Part shown: piece after piece, positions 40,443 to 49,443 of the stretch | How the letters are laid out: each line of letters opens with the position of its first letter | How positions within the stretch are numbered: position 1 is the stretch's first letter | NCBI RefSeq assembly: GCF_003985125.1 | Contig: NZ_ML133589.1 | Location: forward strand, 1 to 64,000 | Reading direction: 5' to 3' | Length of the DNA: 64,000 nt | From: Rhizobium phaseoli | GTDB lineage: Bacteria > Pseudomonadota > Alphaproteobacteria > Rhizobiales > Rhizobiaceae | Program-made: the position numbers and the translations under genes | Notes under the pieces: model-generated | What the model was told of the DNA's origin: nothing | Seen by the model: the letters and a program-made list of their open reading frames with translations, nothing else | Databases searched by the model: none

Positions 40443-41777
40443 ATGCCAGTGTTGTATCGCAAATCCCGACTTCTTCGCCGCTCCCGTGTTCTCTGGGGTT
40501 CTCTCGCGCTCTGGCGTCCGCGGCTGATCTTCTGGTTCGGCGCCTTTGCGATCGGCATCATCAGCGTCGGCTTTGCCAGGCTTGCCGATCTCGCCCAGCG
40601 CGCCTTTGCCGGCCTGACCACATCGGGCGAATGGGGCTTCCTGCTGCCGCTCGTCATCACGCCGCTCGGCTTCATGCTGTCGGCCTATCTCGCGGCGCGG
40701 TTTTTCCCCAACGCGCAGGGCAGCGGCATTCCCCAGGCGATCGCCGCCCGGCATCTGCGCGACCCCGAAGATCGCACCCGCCTGCTGTCGCTGCGGCTCG
40801 TCTTCGGCAAAATCGTGCTGACGGTGCTCGGCCTCCTCAGCGGCGCATCGATCGGCCGCGAAGGGCCGACCGTGCAGGTGGGCGCATCGATCATGCTGGC
40901 GGTCGCCCGCTTCGGCGGCATGGCGCAAGCCCGCGGCCTGATCCTTGCCGGCTCGGCGGCCGGCATTGCTGCCGCCTTCAACACGCCGCTCGCCGGCATC
41001 GTCTTTGCCATCGAGGAAATGAGCCGGACCTATGAATCGCGCGCCAACGGTCTTGTCCTGACCGCCGTCATCCTGTCGGGCCTTGCCGCGCTCGGGCTCG
41101 CCGGCAGCTACAATTATTTCGGCTCGACATCCGTTGCGCCGGCTTCGCTGCGCGACTGGGAACTGGTGCTCGTCTGCGGCATTGGCGGCGGCGCCCTTGG
41201 CGCTGCTTTCAGCGGCCTTGCGCTCCATGCCGGCCAGCATATCCGCCGGTTCGCGCAGCCGCAGCCGCTGCGGCGCATGGTCCTGCTCGCGGCCGTCTGC
41301 GGCCTTGCCGTCGCCATCATCGGCATATTTTCGGGCGGCACGACCTTCGGCACCGGTTACGACCAGGCGAAAGGCGCCGTCGAGGGCAACCCCCTGCCCC
41401 TGATCTTCTTCCTGGAAAAGCTGGTTGCCGGCTTCCTGTCGATGATTTCAGGCATTCCGGGCGGCATCTTCGCGCCTTCGCTTGCCGTCGGCGCCGGCTT
41501 CGGCAGCACCGTCGGCCAGTTGATGGGCAGCGGCATTGCGCTTGCGGCGATCCTCGGCATGGCCGGCTATTTCTCCGGCGTGGTGCAGGCGCCGATGACG
41601 GCCTTCGTCATCATTCTGGAAATGACCGGCGATCACCAGGCCGTCATCCCGATCATGGCGGTGTCGATGATCGGCTACATCACCTCACGGCTCCTGTCGC
41701 GCGAGCCGCTCTATCACGGCCTCTCGCGCGTCTTCATCGCCGCGGCGATCAGGGCGCGGCGGGCCGGAGCGGCATGA
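40443..41777 (+). CDS. ClC-family chloride/proton antiporter
   Basis: A 444-residue ClC protein with 10-12 helices. The selectivity motifs are present: GSGIP (93-97), GREGP (138-142, gating glutamate E140) and GIFAPSLAVGA. The glutamate that marks proton-coupled exchangers (E203 in the E. coli enzyme) is kept in FAIEEM (E192). The protein is thus more likely a 2Cl-/H+ antiporter than a channel. Start at 40443; no CBS domain follows. In enterics such proteins aid extreme acid resistance. Confidence 0.93.
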   Translation: MPVLYRKSRLLRRSRVLWGSLALWRPRLIFWFGAFAIGIISVGFARLADLAQRAFAGLTTSGEWGFLLPLVITPLGFMLSAYLAARFFPNAQGSGIPQAIAARHLRDPEDRTRLLSLRLVFGKIVLTVLGLLSGASIGREGPTVQVGASIMLAVARFGGMAQARGLILAGSAAGIAAAFNTPLAGIVFAIEEMSRTYESRANGLVLTAVILSGLAALGLAGSYNYFGSTSVAPASLRDWELVLVCGIGGGALGAAFSGLALHAGQHIRRFAQPQPLRRMVLLAAVCGLAVAIIGIFSGGTTFGTGYDQAKGAVEGNPLPLIFFLEKLVAGFLSMISGIPGGIFAPSLAVGAGFGSTVGQLMGSGIALAAILGMAGYFSGVVQAPMTAFVIILEMTGDHQAVIPIMAVSMIGYITSRLLSREPLYHGLSRVFIAAAIRARRAGAA

Positions 41778-41795
41778 TTTCGGGAAAGCGGCCGG

Positions 41796-42242
41796 TCAGG
41801 CGAGCAGGCGGGTGACTTCGGCGCCTTGCCTCGGGCCGACGGCATCGGCGATCGTCGTCGAGAACAGCACCTTGCGGGTGGCGTCGGCGACCTTGGCGAA
41901 GACATGGCGGATTTCGCAGGTCTGTTCGCCATCGCAATCGTCGCATTTGCGGTAGGCGGTGATCGACAGGCACGGCAACGGCGCGATCGGGCCGTCGATG
42001 ATGCGCAGGATCTCGCCGAAGGTGATGGTATGGGCGGGCTTCAGCAGGAGATAGCCGCCCTGCTTGCCGCGGCGACTGGCGACGATGCCGTGATGTTTCA
42101 GGTCGAGCAGGATCTGTTCGAGGAACTTCTTCGGGATCTTCTGCTGGGCGGCGATATCGGAAATCATCACCGGTTCGTCGGCATCGGCATCCGCCAGAAC
42201 CGTCAGCGCCCGCAGCGCATATTTCGCCTTTTGCGTAATCAT
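41796..42242 (-). CDS. Rrf2-family transcription regulator
   Basis: A 148-residue Rrf2 protein. N-terminal winged helix (MITQKAKYALRALTVLA; then ISDIAAQQKIPKKFLEQIL), followed by RRGKQGGYLLLKP. The cysteines CLSITAYRKCDDCDG...C form the cluster seen in IscR/Rrf2-type Fe-S sensors. It is divergent from cysH, suggesting it controls sulfate assimilation, as CymR-like Rrf2 proteins do in other bacteria. The ATG is at 42242. Confidence 0.9.
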   Translation of the reverse strand: MITQKAKYALRALTVLADADADEPVMISDIAAQQKIPKKFLEQILLDLKHHGIVASRRGKQGGYLLLKPAHTITFGEILRIIDGPIAPLPCLSITAYRKCDDCDGEQTCEIRHVFAKVADATRKVLFSTTIADAVGPRQGAEVTRLLA

Positions 42243-42663
42243 CTCAGACCGTCAACACACACAGGCGGCGCGTATTCCCGCGCCGCTTCACGAGTACATT
42301 CGCCTCTATGGCACAACCAGCATGAACGGAATTTGAACGCGCTAGAGAAAGCCTTGAGGGACAAGCATTTTTGGCCATGTTTTTCACCCTTGGCCAAGCC
42401 CTTGCAATCTACGCCAAAACCCCGCCTTCCGCACCTTTTTCGGCATCACTTCAGATTTCGAATTGACAGGCTGCGTGTAACTCTACTATTTTTATAGACA
42501 TACAAGCTGTCGGTGGGGATCTTTATCCTCGGGCGGCTGTTTTTTTGCATTGCGGCAGCTTCGGAGAGATATTTGCTCCTGTGGCCGCAGCTTTCGAAAT
42601 CCCTTTTTCTGTCCGATCGGGGACTGAACTGCGATACTCCGGTCAACAAAGGACAGGATTCTC
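42243..42663. other. Gene-free region upstream of cysH with a long leader
   Basis: About 420 bases between the divergent Rrf2 gene and cysH, with no coding region I can support. It contains the cysH promoter (next entry) and a leader of about 165 bases with hairpins such as GGGGAT-CTTT-ATCCTC near 42516-42531 and a GCGGC...GCCGC pair around 42552-42590. I did not find a known riboswitch core. Confidence 0.6.
42463..42491 (+). promoter_or_regulatory. Sigma-70-type promoter for cysH
   Basis: TTGACA (42463-42468), a 17-base spacer and CTATTT (42486-42491) match the rhizobial housekeeping pattern TTGACA-N17-CTATAT. It lies about 175 bases before the cysH ATG. Confidence 0.6.
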
Positions 42664-43410
42664 ATGACTGTTATCGATACGATTGCGGAAGCGGAAGCCA
42701 AGGCGCTGAACGACAAGCTGGCGGGTCTCGACCTTGCCGGACGTCTGTCGCTGGTGGCGGGCCTTGGCGGGCGCGTGGTGTTCACCACCTCGCTCGGCAT
42801 CGAAGATCAGGTGATCAGCGCCGAGATCGGCACACATCGCCTGCCGATCGACATCGCGACGCTCGAGACTGGCCGGCTGTTTGCCGAGACGCTGGCGCTG
42901 ATCGACGAGACCGAAGCCCAATACGACATCCACATCCAGCGCTTCACCCCCGAAAAGGCCGATATCGACGCCTATGCGGCGAAATACGGCCTCAACGGCT
43001 TCTACGAAAGCGTCGAAGCACGGCATGCCTGTTGCGGCGTGCGCAAGCTGAAGCCGCTTGCGCGCGCACTCGAAGGGGCAACGATCTGGATCACCGGCCT
43101 GCGCCGCGGCCAATCGGCCAATCGCGCCGAGACGCCCTTTGCCGAATATGACGCCGAACGGCACCTCGTGAAGGTCAATCCGCTCGCCGATTGGGACATC
43201 GAGGCGATCAAGGCTTTCGTTTCCGACAACGGCGTGCCGGTCAATCCGCTGCATGCCCGCGGCTATCCCTCGATCGGCTGCGAGCCCTGCACCCGGGCAA
43301 TCAAGCCCGGCGAGCCGGAGCGCGCCGGCCGCTGGTGGTGGGAGCAGGACGAGACGCGCGAATGCGGCCTGCATGTCGCCGAAGAGGCTTCGGTGGTCGC
43401 CGCCCAGTAA
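42664..43410 (+). CDS. cysH: Phosphoadenylyl/adenylyl-sulfate reductase
   Basis: A 248-residue reductase making sulfite from activated sulfate. Cysteines C123-C124, C206 and C209 fit a [4Fe-4S] cluster and C234 in R-E-C-G-L-H is the catalytic residue, a pattern of APS-reducing enzymes rather than the enteric PAPS type. The sulfonucleotide-binding segment is SLGIEDQVI. AGGACAGGATTCTC precedes the ATG at 42664. It is the first gene of cysH-cysD-cysN. Confidence 0.95.
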   Translation: MTVIDTIAEAEAKALNDKLAGLDLAGRLSLVAGLGGRVVFTTSLGIEDQVISAEIGTHRLPIDIATLETGRLFAETLALIDETEAQYDIHIQRFTPEKADIDAYAAKYGLNGFYESVEARHACCGVRKLKPLARALEGATIWITGLRRGQSANRAETPFAEYDAERHLVKVNPLADWDIEAIKAFVSDNGVPVNPLHARGYPSIGCEPCTRAIKPGEPERAGRWWWEQDETRECGLHVAEEASVVAAQ

Positions 43411-43421
43411 TCAACCCTCAC

Positions 43422-43501
43422 GGCTTTCCCAATCAAGGCGCGGCGATCGCCGCAGCCTTTGGGAAAGCCAACATCAAAGAATTGTTTGCGGGCGCCGCAA
43501 A
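43422..43501 (+). other. Two hairpins between cysH and cysD
   Basis: GGCTTTCCCA (43422-43431) pairs perfectly with TGGGAAAGCC (43460-43469), enclosing an inner palindrome GCGGCGATCGCCGC. A second hairpin TTTGCGG-GCG-CCGCAAA lies at 43485-43501, 24 bases before cysD. There is no U-tract. These may be mRNA-stability or processing structures within the operon. Confidence 0.65.
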
Positions 43502-43524
43502 CGACCGACAGCCTGGAGTAAGAC

Positions 43525-44478
43525 ATGCCCGATAGTCGTCCGGATACGGAACTCAGCAACCCGCAGAGCGCCAAGGCGCCCCTCGACCCGCATCTGAAGG
43601 CGCTGGAAAACGAATCCATCCATATCTTCCGCGAGGTGGCGGCGGAATTCGAGCGTCCCGTCATGCTCTATTCGATCGGCAAGGATTCCTCGGTGCTCTT
43701 GCACCTGGCGCGCAAGGCCTTTTATCCCGGCCGCGTGCCCTTCCCGCTGCTGCATGTGAACACCGGCTGGAAATTCCGCGAGATGATCGCCTTCCGCGAC
43801 GAAACCGCGAAGAAGTACGATCTCGACCTGATCGAGCACATCAATCCGCGCGGCGCGGCTGAAAACATCACGCCCTTCACCCATGGTTCGGCCGCCTTCA
43901 CCGACATCATGAAGACCGAAAGCCTGCGCCAGGCGCTCGATGCCGGCCAGTTCGACGCCGCTTTCGGCGGTGCACGCCGCGACGAGGAAGCAAGCCGCGC
44001 CAAAGAGCGCATCTATTCCTTCCGCACGCCCGACCATCGCTGGGATCCGCGCAACCAGCGGCCGGAACTCTGGAACGTCTATAACGGCATGATCCGCAAG
44101 GGCGAGAGCGTGCGCGCCTTCCCGCTGTCGAACTGGACGGAAGTCGATATCTGGCGCTACATCCAGGCCGAGGACATTCCGCTCGTTCCGCTCTACTACG
44201 CCAAGATGCGCAAGTTCGTGGAGCGTGACGGCATGATGATCCTGGCCGAGGATCCGCGGCTCGAACTGTTGCCCGGCGAAGTGCGCCAGGAAGGCATGAT
44301 CCGTTTCCGCACGCTCGGCGACTTCCCGCTGACCGGCGCCATCCGCTCACAGGCGACCACGCTGGAAGAGGTGATCGCCGAACTCGAAATTGCAACGGTG
44401 TCCGAACGCCAGGGCCGCGCCATCGACCGCGACCAGTCCGGCTCCATGGAAAAGAAGAAGCGTGAAGGATATTTCTGA
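43525..44478 (+). CDS. cysD: Sulfate adenylyltransferase subunit 2
   Basis: A 317-residue PP-loop protein (SIGKDSSVLLHLA) that with CysN makes adenylyl sulfate from sulfate and ATP. The family sequences FRDETAKKYDL, FGGARRDEEASRAKERI and NWTEVDIWRYIQ are all present. GGAGTAAGAC precedes the ATG at 43525. The stop is one base before the cysN start, so translation is coupled. Confidence 0.96.
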   Translation: MPDSRPDTELSNPQSAKAPLDPHLKALENESIHIFREVAAEFERPVMLYSIGKDSSVLLHLARKAFYPGRVPFPLLHVNTGWKFREMIAFRDETAKKYDLDLIEHINPRGAAENITPFTHGSAAFTDIMKTESLRQALDAGQFDAAFGGARRDEEASRAKERIYSFRTPDHRWDPRNQRPELWNVYNGMIRKGESVRAFPLSNWTEVDIWRYIQAEDIPLVPLYYAKMRKFVERDGMMILAEDPRLELLPGEVRQEGMIRFRTLGDFPLTGAIRSQATTLEEVIAELEIATVSERQGRAIDRDQSGSMEKKKREGYF

Positions 44479-44479
44479 G

Positions 44480-45976
44480 ATGACCGCAGCCAACACCGCC
44501 GTCTCGGCCGCAACCGCCGTCAGCCTGCCCGCGGCCGAGCCGCAGAAGGCCCAGCGCGACTCGCGCCCGCTGCGCCTCATCACCTGCGGCAGCGTCGATG
44601 ACGGCAAGTCGACGCTGATCGGCCGCCTGCTCTGGGACACCAAGGCGGTCAAGGAAGACCAGGCCGCCACGCTGCAGCGCGATTCGACCGGCAAGCAGAA
44701 CGATCTCGGCCTGCCCGACTTCGCGCTGCTGCTCGACGGCCTGCAGGCCGAGCGCGAACAGGGCATCACCATCGATGTCGCCTATCGCTATTTCTCGACC
44801 GACAAGCGCTCCTTCATCGTCGCCGACACGCCCGGCCACGAGCAATATACCCGCAATATGGCGACGGGTGCTTCGACCGCCGATCTCGCCATCCTGCTGG
44901 TCGACGCACGTTACGGCATTCTGGAGCAGACGCGCCGTCACGCGACGATCGCCTCGCTGCTCGGGATCAAGCAGTTCGTGCTTGCCGTCAACAAGATCGA
45001 CCTGACGGGCTACGACCGCGCCGGCTTCGAGAAGATCAGCCACGAATTCCGGGAATTCGCGCTGTCGCTCGGCGTCAAGCAGATCACCGCCATTCCGATG
45101 TCGGCGCTGAAGGGTGAAAACGTCGTCTATTCCGGCCAGGGCGCCATGCCCTGGTATAGCGGCCCGACGCTGGTGGAAACGCTGGAGCTTGCCACCGTGC
45201 GCTCATCGCAGACGGTCGGCTTCCGCCTGTCGGTGCAGCGCGTGTCGCGTCCGGGCGAAAGCTTCCGCGGCTATCAGGGCACGGTTGCCGGCGGCTCGGT
45301 CAAGCCGGGCGACAGCGTCATGATCCTGCCGTCGGGCATGGTCGCCAATGTCTCCAAGATCGTCACCTTCGATCTCGTGCGCAACGCCGCCGTCGCCGGT
45401 GATGCGATCACGCTGGTGCTCGACCGCCAGGTCGATGTGGCGCGCGGCGACATGATCGTCTCGATCGACGCCCAGCCGCAGGTCGGCCTTGCCTTCGACG
45501 CGCAGATCGTCGCGCTGCAGCCGGAGGGCATCGAGCCCGGCAAGCGCTACTGGCTGAAGAGCGGCTCGCGCCGCCAGCGCGTCCAGGTTCAGCCGCTCAG
45601 CCAGCTCGAACTGAAGACCGGCACGTGGAACGCCGCCCAGCGGCTCTACATGAATGCGATCGGCAAGGTACGGCTTTCCTTCGACGAAGCGGCGATCTTC
45701 GATCCCTATGAGCAGAACCGGCAGTCCGGCTCCTTCATCCTGATCGATCCGGAGACCAACAACACGGTCGCCGGCGGCATGGTGACCGGCAAACGCACCG
45801 AGCTCGGCGGCCTGCACAATGGCGACGCCCGCGTCATCCTCTCGCTGCCGGCCGATCTCGCCGAGCAGATCATGGCGAGCGAACTCTTCGCCAGCCGCAG
45901 CCACGAGGCCGAGGTGCGCCGCATGACGGCCGCCGAAGCCGCCGACCTCTGGTCGAGCGCGGCAAGCGATATCTGA
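44480..45976 (+). CDS. cysN: Sulfate adenylyltransferase subunit 1 (GTPase)
   Basis: A 498-residue EF-Tu-like GTPase subunit. The P-loop GSVDDGKST, the switch segment DTPGHEQYTRN and NKID are intact, followed by beta-barrel domains. No C-terminal APS kinase domain is present, so it is CysN rather than the CysNC or NodQ fusion form; APS is evidently fed directly to the APS reductase CysH. A terminator follows. Confidence 0.96.
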   Translation: MTAANTAVSAATAVSLPAAEPQKAQRDSRPLRLITCGSVDDGKSTLIGRLLWDTKAVKEDQAATLQRDSTGKQNDLGLPDFALLLDGLQAEREQGITIDVAYRYFSTDKRSFIVADTPGHEQYTRNMATGASTADLAILLVDARYGILEQTRRHATIASLLGIKQFVLAVNKIDLTGYDRAGFEKISHEFREFALSLGVKQITAIPMSALKGENVVYSGQGAMPWYSGPTLVETLELATVRSSQTVGFRLSVQRVSRPGESFRGYQGTVAGGSVKPGDSVMILPSGMVANVSKIVTFDLVRNAAVAGDAITLVLDRQVDVARGDMIVSIDAQPQVGLAFDAQIVALQPEGIEPGKRYWLKSGSRRQRVQVQPLSQLELKTGTWNAAQRLYMNAIGKVRLSFDEAAIFDPYEQNRQSGSFILIDPETNNTVAGGMVTGKRTELGGLHNGDARVILSLPADLAEQIMASELFASRSHEAEVRRMTAAEAADLWSSAASDI

Positions 45977-45983
45977 TAGGAGA

Positions 45984-46010
45984 AAGGGGCCGGGAAGACC
46001 GGCCCCTTCT
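45984..46010 (+). terminator. Rho-independent terminator of the cys operon
   Basis: AAGGGGCCGG (45984-45993) pairs with CCGGCCCCTT (45999-46008) around GAAGA, followed by CTTG. It begins seven bases past the cysN stop and closes cysH-cysD-cysN. Confidence 0.8.
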
Positions 46011-46118
46011 TGCATGGCCGAATTTGTCGGCTGCTAGCCGGCGGATTGCGCCCATAGACCGCTCGGTGATCTTCACGCGGCATCCCTGGTTTCCAGCGCG
46101 CGGATCGACCGAGCGTCG

Positions 46119-47003
46119 CTAGCCAAATCGTTCCAACAGGAAATCGATCACCGTCCGCAACATCGCTGTCGGCCGGCGGTTCGGCGCATAGACGAGAGAC
46201 ATCGGAACAGGCCTGTAGGACCATTCCGGCAGCACCTGCTCAAGCCGTCCTTCGGCGATATCGGCAGCGAGCAGCAGTTCCGGCTGAAGCACGATTCCGG
46301 CGCCGCTGAGCGCTGCCATGCGCAGCGCTGCCCCCTGGTTGGTGGAGAATTTTCCGGAGATCGGCACATCACGCATTTCGCCTCCCGGTCCGACCACGTG
46401 CCAGCGATCCTGCCTGCGCCAATAGGAGTGGCCGAGGCAGAGATGATTGGTCAGAGCCTCGGGCGAGACCGGGCGGCCATGGCGGGCAAGATAGTCCGGC
46501 GCGGCAGCGAGAATGCGCCGGTAGGGCGTGAGCGGGCGGGCGACCAGGCTGTCGTCAGAGAGCGGCCCGATGTGGATACCGAGCTCGAAGCCCTCGCCGA
46601 TGAGGTCATGGACATTGTTGTCGAGCGATAGCTCGATGCTGACGTCGGGATAGGCGTTCTGGTAATCGATCAGCGCCGGCACCAGGACCTGCGTTCCGAA
46701 ACTGACGGGTGCCACCACGCGAAGCCGGCCGCGCGGCGCCGATTGCAGCTCGCTCGCCGAAGCCTCGGCCAGCGCCACTTCGGAAAGCGCGCGTTTGCAG
46801 CGCTCGTAATAGAGCTGGCCAACCTCTGTGAGCTGATGGCGTCGCGTGGTGCGATGGATCAGCTTCGCCCCAAGCCGGGTCTCGATCGTCTTGATCTGCT
46901 TGGCGACCATGGCAGGCGACACTTGCGCGATCTCCGCGGCCGCCGCGAAACTGCCGTTATCGATGACCCTGACGAACATCGCCATGCCGGCCAGCTTGTC
47001 CAT
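46119..47003 (-). CDS. LysR-family regulator
   Basis: A 294-residue LysR protein. The helix-turn-helix (GMAMFVRVIDNGSFAAAAE then VSPAMVAKQIKTIE) is followed by the RTTRRHQLTEVGQLYYE linker and an effector-binding domain of the subgroup common near redox and tautomerase genes. The ATG is at 47003. It is divergent from the tautomerase gene at 47130 (126-base gap), which is its likely target. Confidence 0.9.
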   Translation of the reverse strand: MDKLAGMAMFVRVIDNGSFAAAAEIAQVSPAMVAKQIKTIETRLGAKLIHRTTRRHQLTEVGQLYYERCKRALSEVALAEASASELQSAPRGRLRVVAPVSFGTQVLVPALIDYQNAYPDVSIELSLDNNVHDLIGEGFELGIHIGPLSDDSLVARPLTPYRRILAAAPDYLARHGRPVSPEALTNHLCLGHSYWRRQDRWHVVGPGGEMRDVPISGKFSTNQGAALRMAALSGAGIVLQPELLLAADIAEGRLEQVLPEWSYRPVPMSLVYAPNRRPTAMLRTVIDFLLERFG

Positions 47004-47129
47004 GATTGCCTACCTGTGGGTTTCGAATGACGATACAAGCAGCTTATTTATCAACCTTCGTATTTACAACATAGTGGTCATGTCCCGAGCCGAGGCGACG
47101 GACATTGCCAACATGACCAAGGAGAAAAC

Positions 47130-47315
47130 ATGCCCATTCTTCACCTGCAGATGCATCCCGGCCGCACCGACGATCAGAAACGCGCCTTCGCCCGCGAAGC
47201 GACCAAGGCCGCCGTCGAAACGCTGGCATGCCCGCCCGAGTCGGTGGAAATCCTGATAACGGAGATCGCCAAGGACTCCTGGGCGGTCGGCGGCAAGCTG
47301 AAATCCGAGGCCTGA
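47130..47315 (+). CDS. 4-oxalocrotonate tautomerase-family protein
   Basis: A 61-residue tautomerase. Pro-1 (after Met removal, MPILHLQMHPG) is the catalytic base, and the family helix and EILITEIAKDSWAVGG end are present. GGAGAAAAC precedes the ATG at 47130. Neighbours do not reveal the substrate. A cccgcagc/gctgcggg hairpin lies just downstream at 47323-47351. Confidence 0.9.
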   Translation: MPILHLQMHPGRTDDQKRAFAREATKAAVETLACPPESVEILITEIAKDSWAVGGKLKSEA

Positions 47316-47514
47316 GAGTCGACCCGCAGCATCGAAGGCTCGCGCTGCGGGCGCCGCCGGCGTCGTCTTGGGCAGAGAGCCGGCATGCGGCTCTCGTGCA
47401 AGCGACGTGATTGTTCTGCAGGCGGTGGCTCACGAGGATGTGATGAAGAACCGCCGAATATCGGCGGTGGCCAGGGTGTTGTCGTCCAGGGCTGAAAACG
47501 AAGGAGTTCTTGCG

Positions 47515-47787
47515 ATGAAAATCCATCCCTTGATTGCCGCAGCGTTCTTGCTGATTTCCACCTGCGGCGTTGCCCAGGCGGACGACCACCTTTTCCAGGC
47601 GGAACAGCATGGATTGAAGTCCGGCACCACGGCAGCTTCCACAACGCACGCGTTTACGACCAACAATGCCGGTCACAGCGGTACATTGGCCCCCGGCCAG
47701 GGAAGTCCGTTCACCGGACACGACACCCAGACGCCGGCCACCGACACGGATGCCGCCAACGAGCACGCCAACGTAAAGCCCCGCTGA
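47515..47787 (+). CDS. Small exported protein of unknown function
   Basis: A 90-residue protein with a clear signal peptide (MKIHPLIAAAFLLISTCGVAQA, cleavage after AQA). The mature part is rich in Thr, Gly, His and Ala, low in hydrophobic residues and probably disordered. AAGGAGTTCTTGCG precedes the ATG at 47515. No family recognised. A strong hairpin follows. Confidence 0.72.
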   Translation: MKIHPLIAAAFLLISTCGVAQADDHLFQAEQHGLKSGTTAASTTHAFTTNNAGHSGTLAPGQGSPFTGHDTQTPATDTDAANEHANVKPR

Positions 47788-47851
47788 GGAGGCAAACGGT
47801 TCACTCAGCGCGAATTGCGGTTAGGCTCAGTCCGTTCGGTAGATCGATTTT

Positions 47852-47883
47852 GAAGGCGCAGGAATTGTGTTTCCTGCGCCTTC
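47852..47883 (+). terminator. Strong hairpin terminator
   Basis: GAAGGCGCAGGAA (47852-47864) pairs perfectly with TTCCTGCGCCTTC (47871-47883) around a six-base loop, 65 bases past the small exported gene. The trailing sequence ATTGTG is only weakly U-rich. Confidence 0.7.
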
Positions 47884-48019
47884 ATTGTGCATGGCAGTCC
47901 ACTCCCACTCGTACGCTGGGTTTACTCCGGTTTATCTAATCGCGGCGAACGCCGAGATGTGAGATATTGAATATGCGGCAGATCACCCGATCTGCCGGAA
48001 TAGTGAGGGAGGATGTCCT

Positions 48020-48352
48020 ATGCCACTGTTCGTAATCACAGGGTGTTATTCAGCCACGGCAGCGAAGGGAATGATCGCCGATCCATCGGACCGGGAAGCG
48101 GCGGCCCGTGCCATCATGGAAGCAGCAGGCGGGAAACAGCATTCTTTCTACGTCACGACCGGCGAAACTGACTGGATGATAATCGCGGAATTCCCCGACG
48201 GTGTTGATCTGATCCCCGCACTTCTTGTCGTCGGCGCATCGGGAGCAGTATCGAATATCAAAACCGTGCGAGCATACACGGGTGCGGAATTCAAGGCCGC
48301 CCAAGAAAAGGCGGGCAAAATTGCATCTGCCTACAAAGCCCCTGCAAGATAA
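48020..48352 (+). CDS. GYD-domain protein
   Basis: A 110-residue ferredoxin-like fold of the GYD family: VITGCYSATAAKGMIADPSD, a GGKQHSFYVTTGETDWMII segment corresponding to the G-x-Y-D name motif (here E-T-D), and a C-terminal helix. Role is unknown in the family. The start has GGGAGG before the ATG at 48020. Confidence 0.82.
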   Translation: MPLFVITGCYSATAAKGMIADPSDREAAARAIMEAAGGKQHSFYVTTGETDWMIIAEFPDGVDLIPALLVVGASGAVSNIKTVRAYTGAEFKAAQEKAGKIASAYKAPAR

Positions 48353-48375
48353 GCAGACCACTCGTTGGATCATCT

Positions 48376-48404
48376 CTGGCAGCGGATGTTCGATCCGCTG
48401 CCAG
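48376..48404 (+). terminator. Hairpin after the GYD gene; rest of the 48353-48697 gap
   Basis: CTGGCAGCGGAT (48376-48387) pairs perfectly with ATCCGCTGCCAG (48393-48404). It probably ends the GYD transcript. The remaining bases to 48697 contain no gene I can support and must include the promoter of the peroxiredoxin-like gene. Confidence 0.7.
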
Positions 48405-48697
48405 TTCGTGGTTGACACAAATCTTGCATTCGGCTTGGAAGGCTTGCGACTAAACAGCAGTTGAACACATTTGCGCTGGGGGACTTTACGGCGCCAAGAA
48501 AATCAGAGTTTCGCAGAAACGGCCTTTTTCAATTCACGATTCGCCGTTTGCCGCTTGCCCGCGGGCCAATGTGGGCTCATTCTCAGCTTAGATCCTGGCG
48601 TGCGGTAAGCGAGAGGTCAGGTCAACGCTCAATCCGGACCTCCAGATACCTAGCGTGGCGCCTTTTCTCGACTGATTCTTGAGCGAGGAGGTTGTCC

Positions 48698-49339
48698 ATG
48701 TCCACGCGCTCTGTCGACCATCCGCTACAACCGGGCGACCGGGTCCCGAACGTGGTGCTTGATGCGATCTCGCGCGAGGGGAAGATCGCGCTCGATGATT
48801 TTCGCGGCCACAGCCCGTTGTTGATCGGTTTGTTTCGAGGCCTGCATTGTCCGTTCTGCCGGCGCCATGTCGCGGCCATGGCATATCTCAACCCGACGCT
48901 GCGTGAGAAAGGCGTCCAATCCCTGGCTGTTGTCAACACCCCGGTCGAACGCGCGCGGCTCTATTTCCGTTACCATCCGATGCCCGATCTTCTGGCGGCT
49001 TCCGACCCGGTACGAGCTTCGCACCAAGCCTTCGGCTTGCGCGAGGTCGGGATCGACACGGTCATGGCGCTACGGCTCGATCTTCCTGGCGAATTGCCCG
49101 AGCCGATGAGCGTGATGGCAATGGATGAATTTCTCAACGAGAAGGAAGGCTATCAGATTACGGACGCCGATCAGCAGATGATGACTGCCGACCATGGACA
49201 GCTTGTCGGTCAGTTCCTCATCGACCGCGAGGGCATCGTGCGCTGGAGCTTCACGGAAGTTCTGGAGGCTGGGCTCCAGACATTCAAGGGACCGAACTCC
49301 CAGGAATTGATCTCGGTCGCTTCAGAAATAGCCCTTTAA
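48698..49339 (+). CDS. Peroxiredoxin-like (AhpC/TSA) family protein
   Basis: A 213-residue thioredoxin-fold protein. C51-P-F-C54 in FRGLHCPFCRRH is placed as the peroxidatic/thioredoxin-like pair; the N terminus RVPNVVLDAISREGKIAL and late LIDREGIVRW fit AhpC/TSA proteins. Whether it is a peroxidase or an oxidoreductase cannot be told. GAGGAGGTTGTCC precedes the ATG at 48698. Confidence 0.85.
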   Translation: MSTRSVDHPLQPGDRVPNVVLDAISREGKIALDDFRGHSPLLIGLFRGLHCPFCRRHVAAMAYLNPTLREKGVQSLAVVNTPVERARLYFRYHPMPDLLAASDPVRASHQAFGLREVGIDTVMALRLDLPGELPEPMSVMAMDEFLNEKEGYQITDADQQMMTADHGQLVGQFLIDREGIVRWSFTEVLEAGLQTFKGPNSQELISVASEIAL

Positions 49340-49443
49340 GCTGTCATTCTCATGGCAGCAGTCCGCCGGGGCCTTTTGCGGTGGAACACGCGGCATCACC
49401 CGGCTATAAAGCTGATGCTGCGTGGCCTTTTTAGCGGTAATCG

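Noticed and set aside
42492..42663. SAM-II or other known riboswitch before cysH
   Set aside because: I could not match the leader to a known riboswitch core; the hairpins alone do not justify a class.
44480..45976. NodQ or CysNC instead of CysN
   Set aside because: The protein ends after the beta-barrel domains, with no APS kinase domain, and there are no nod genes nearby.
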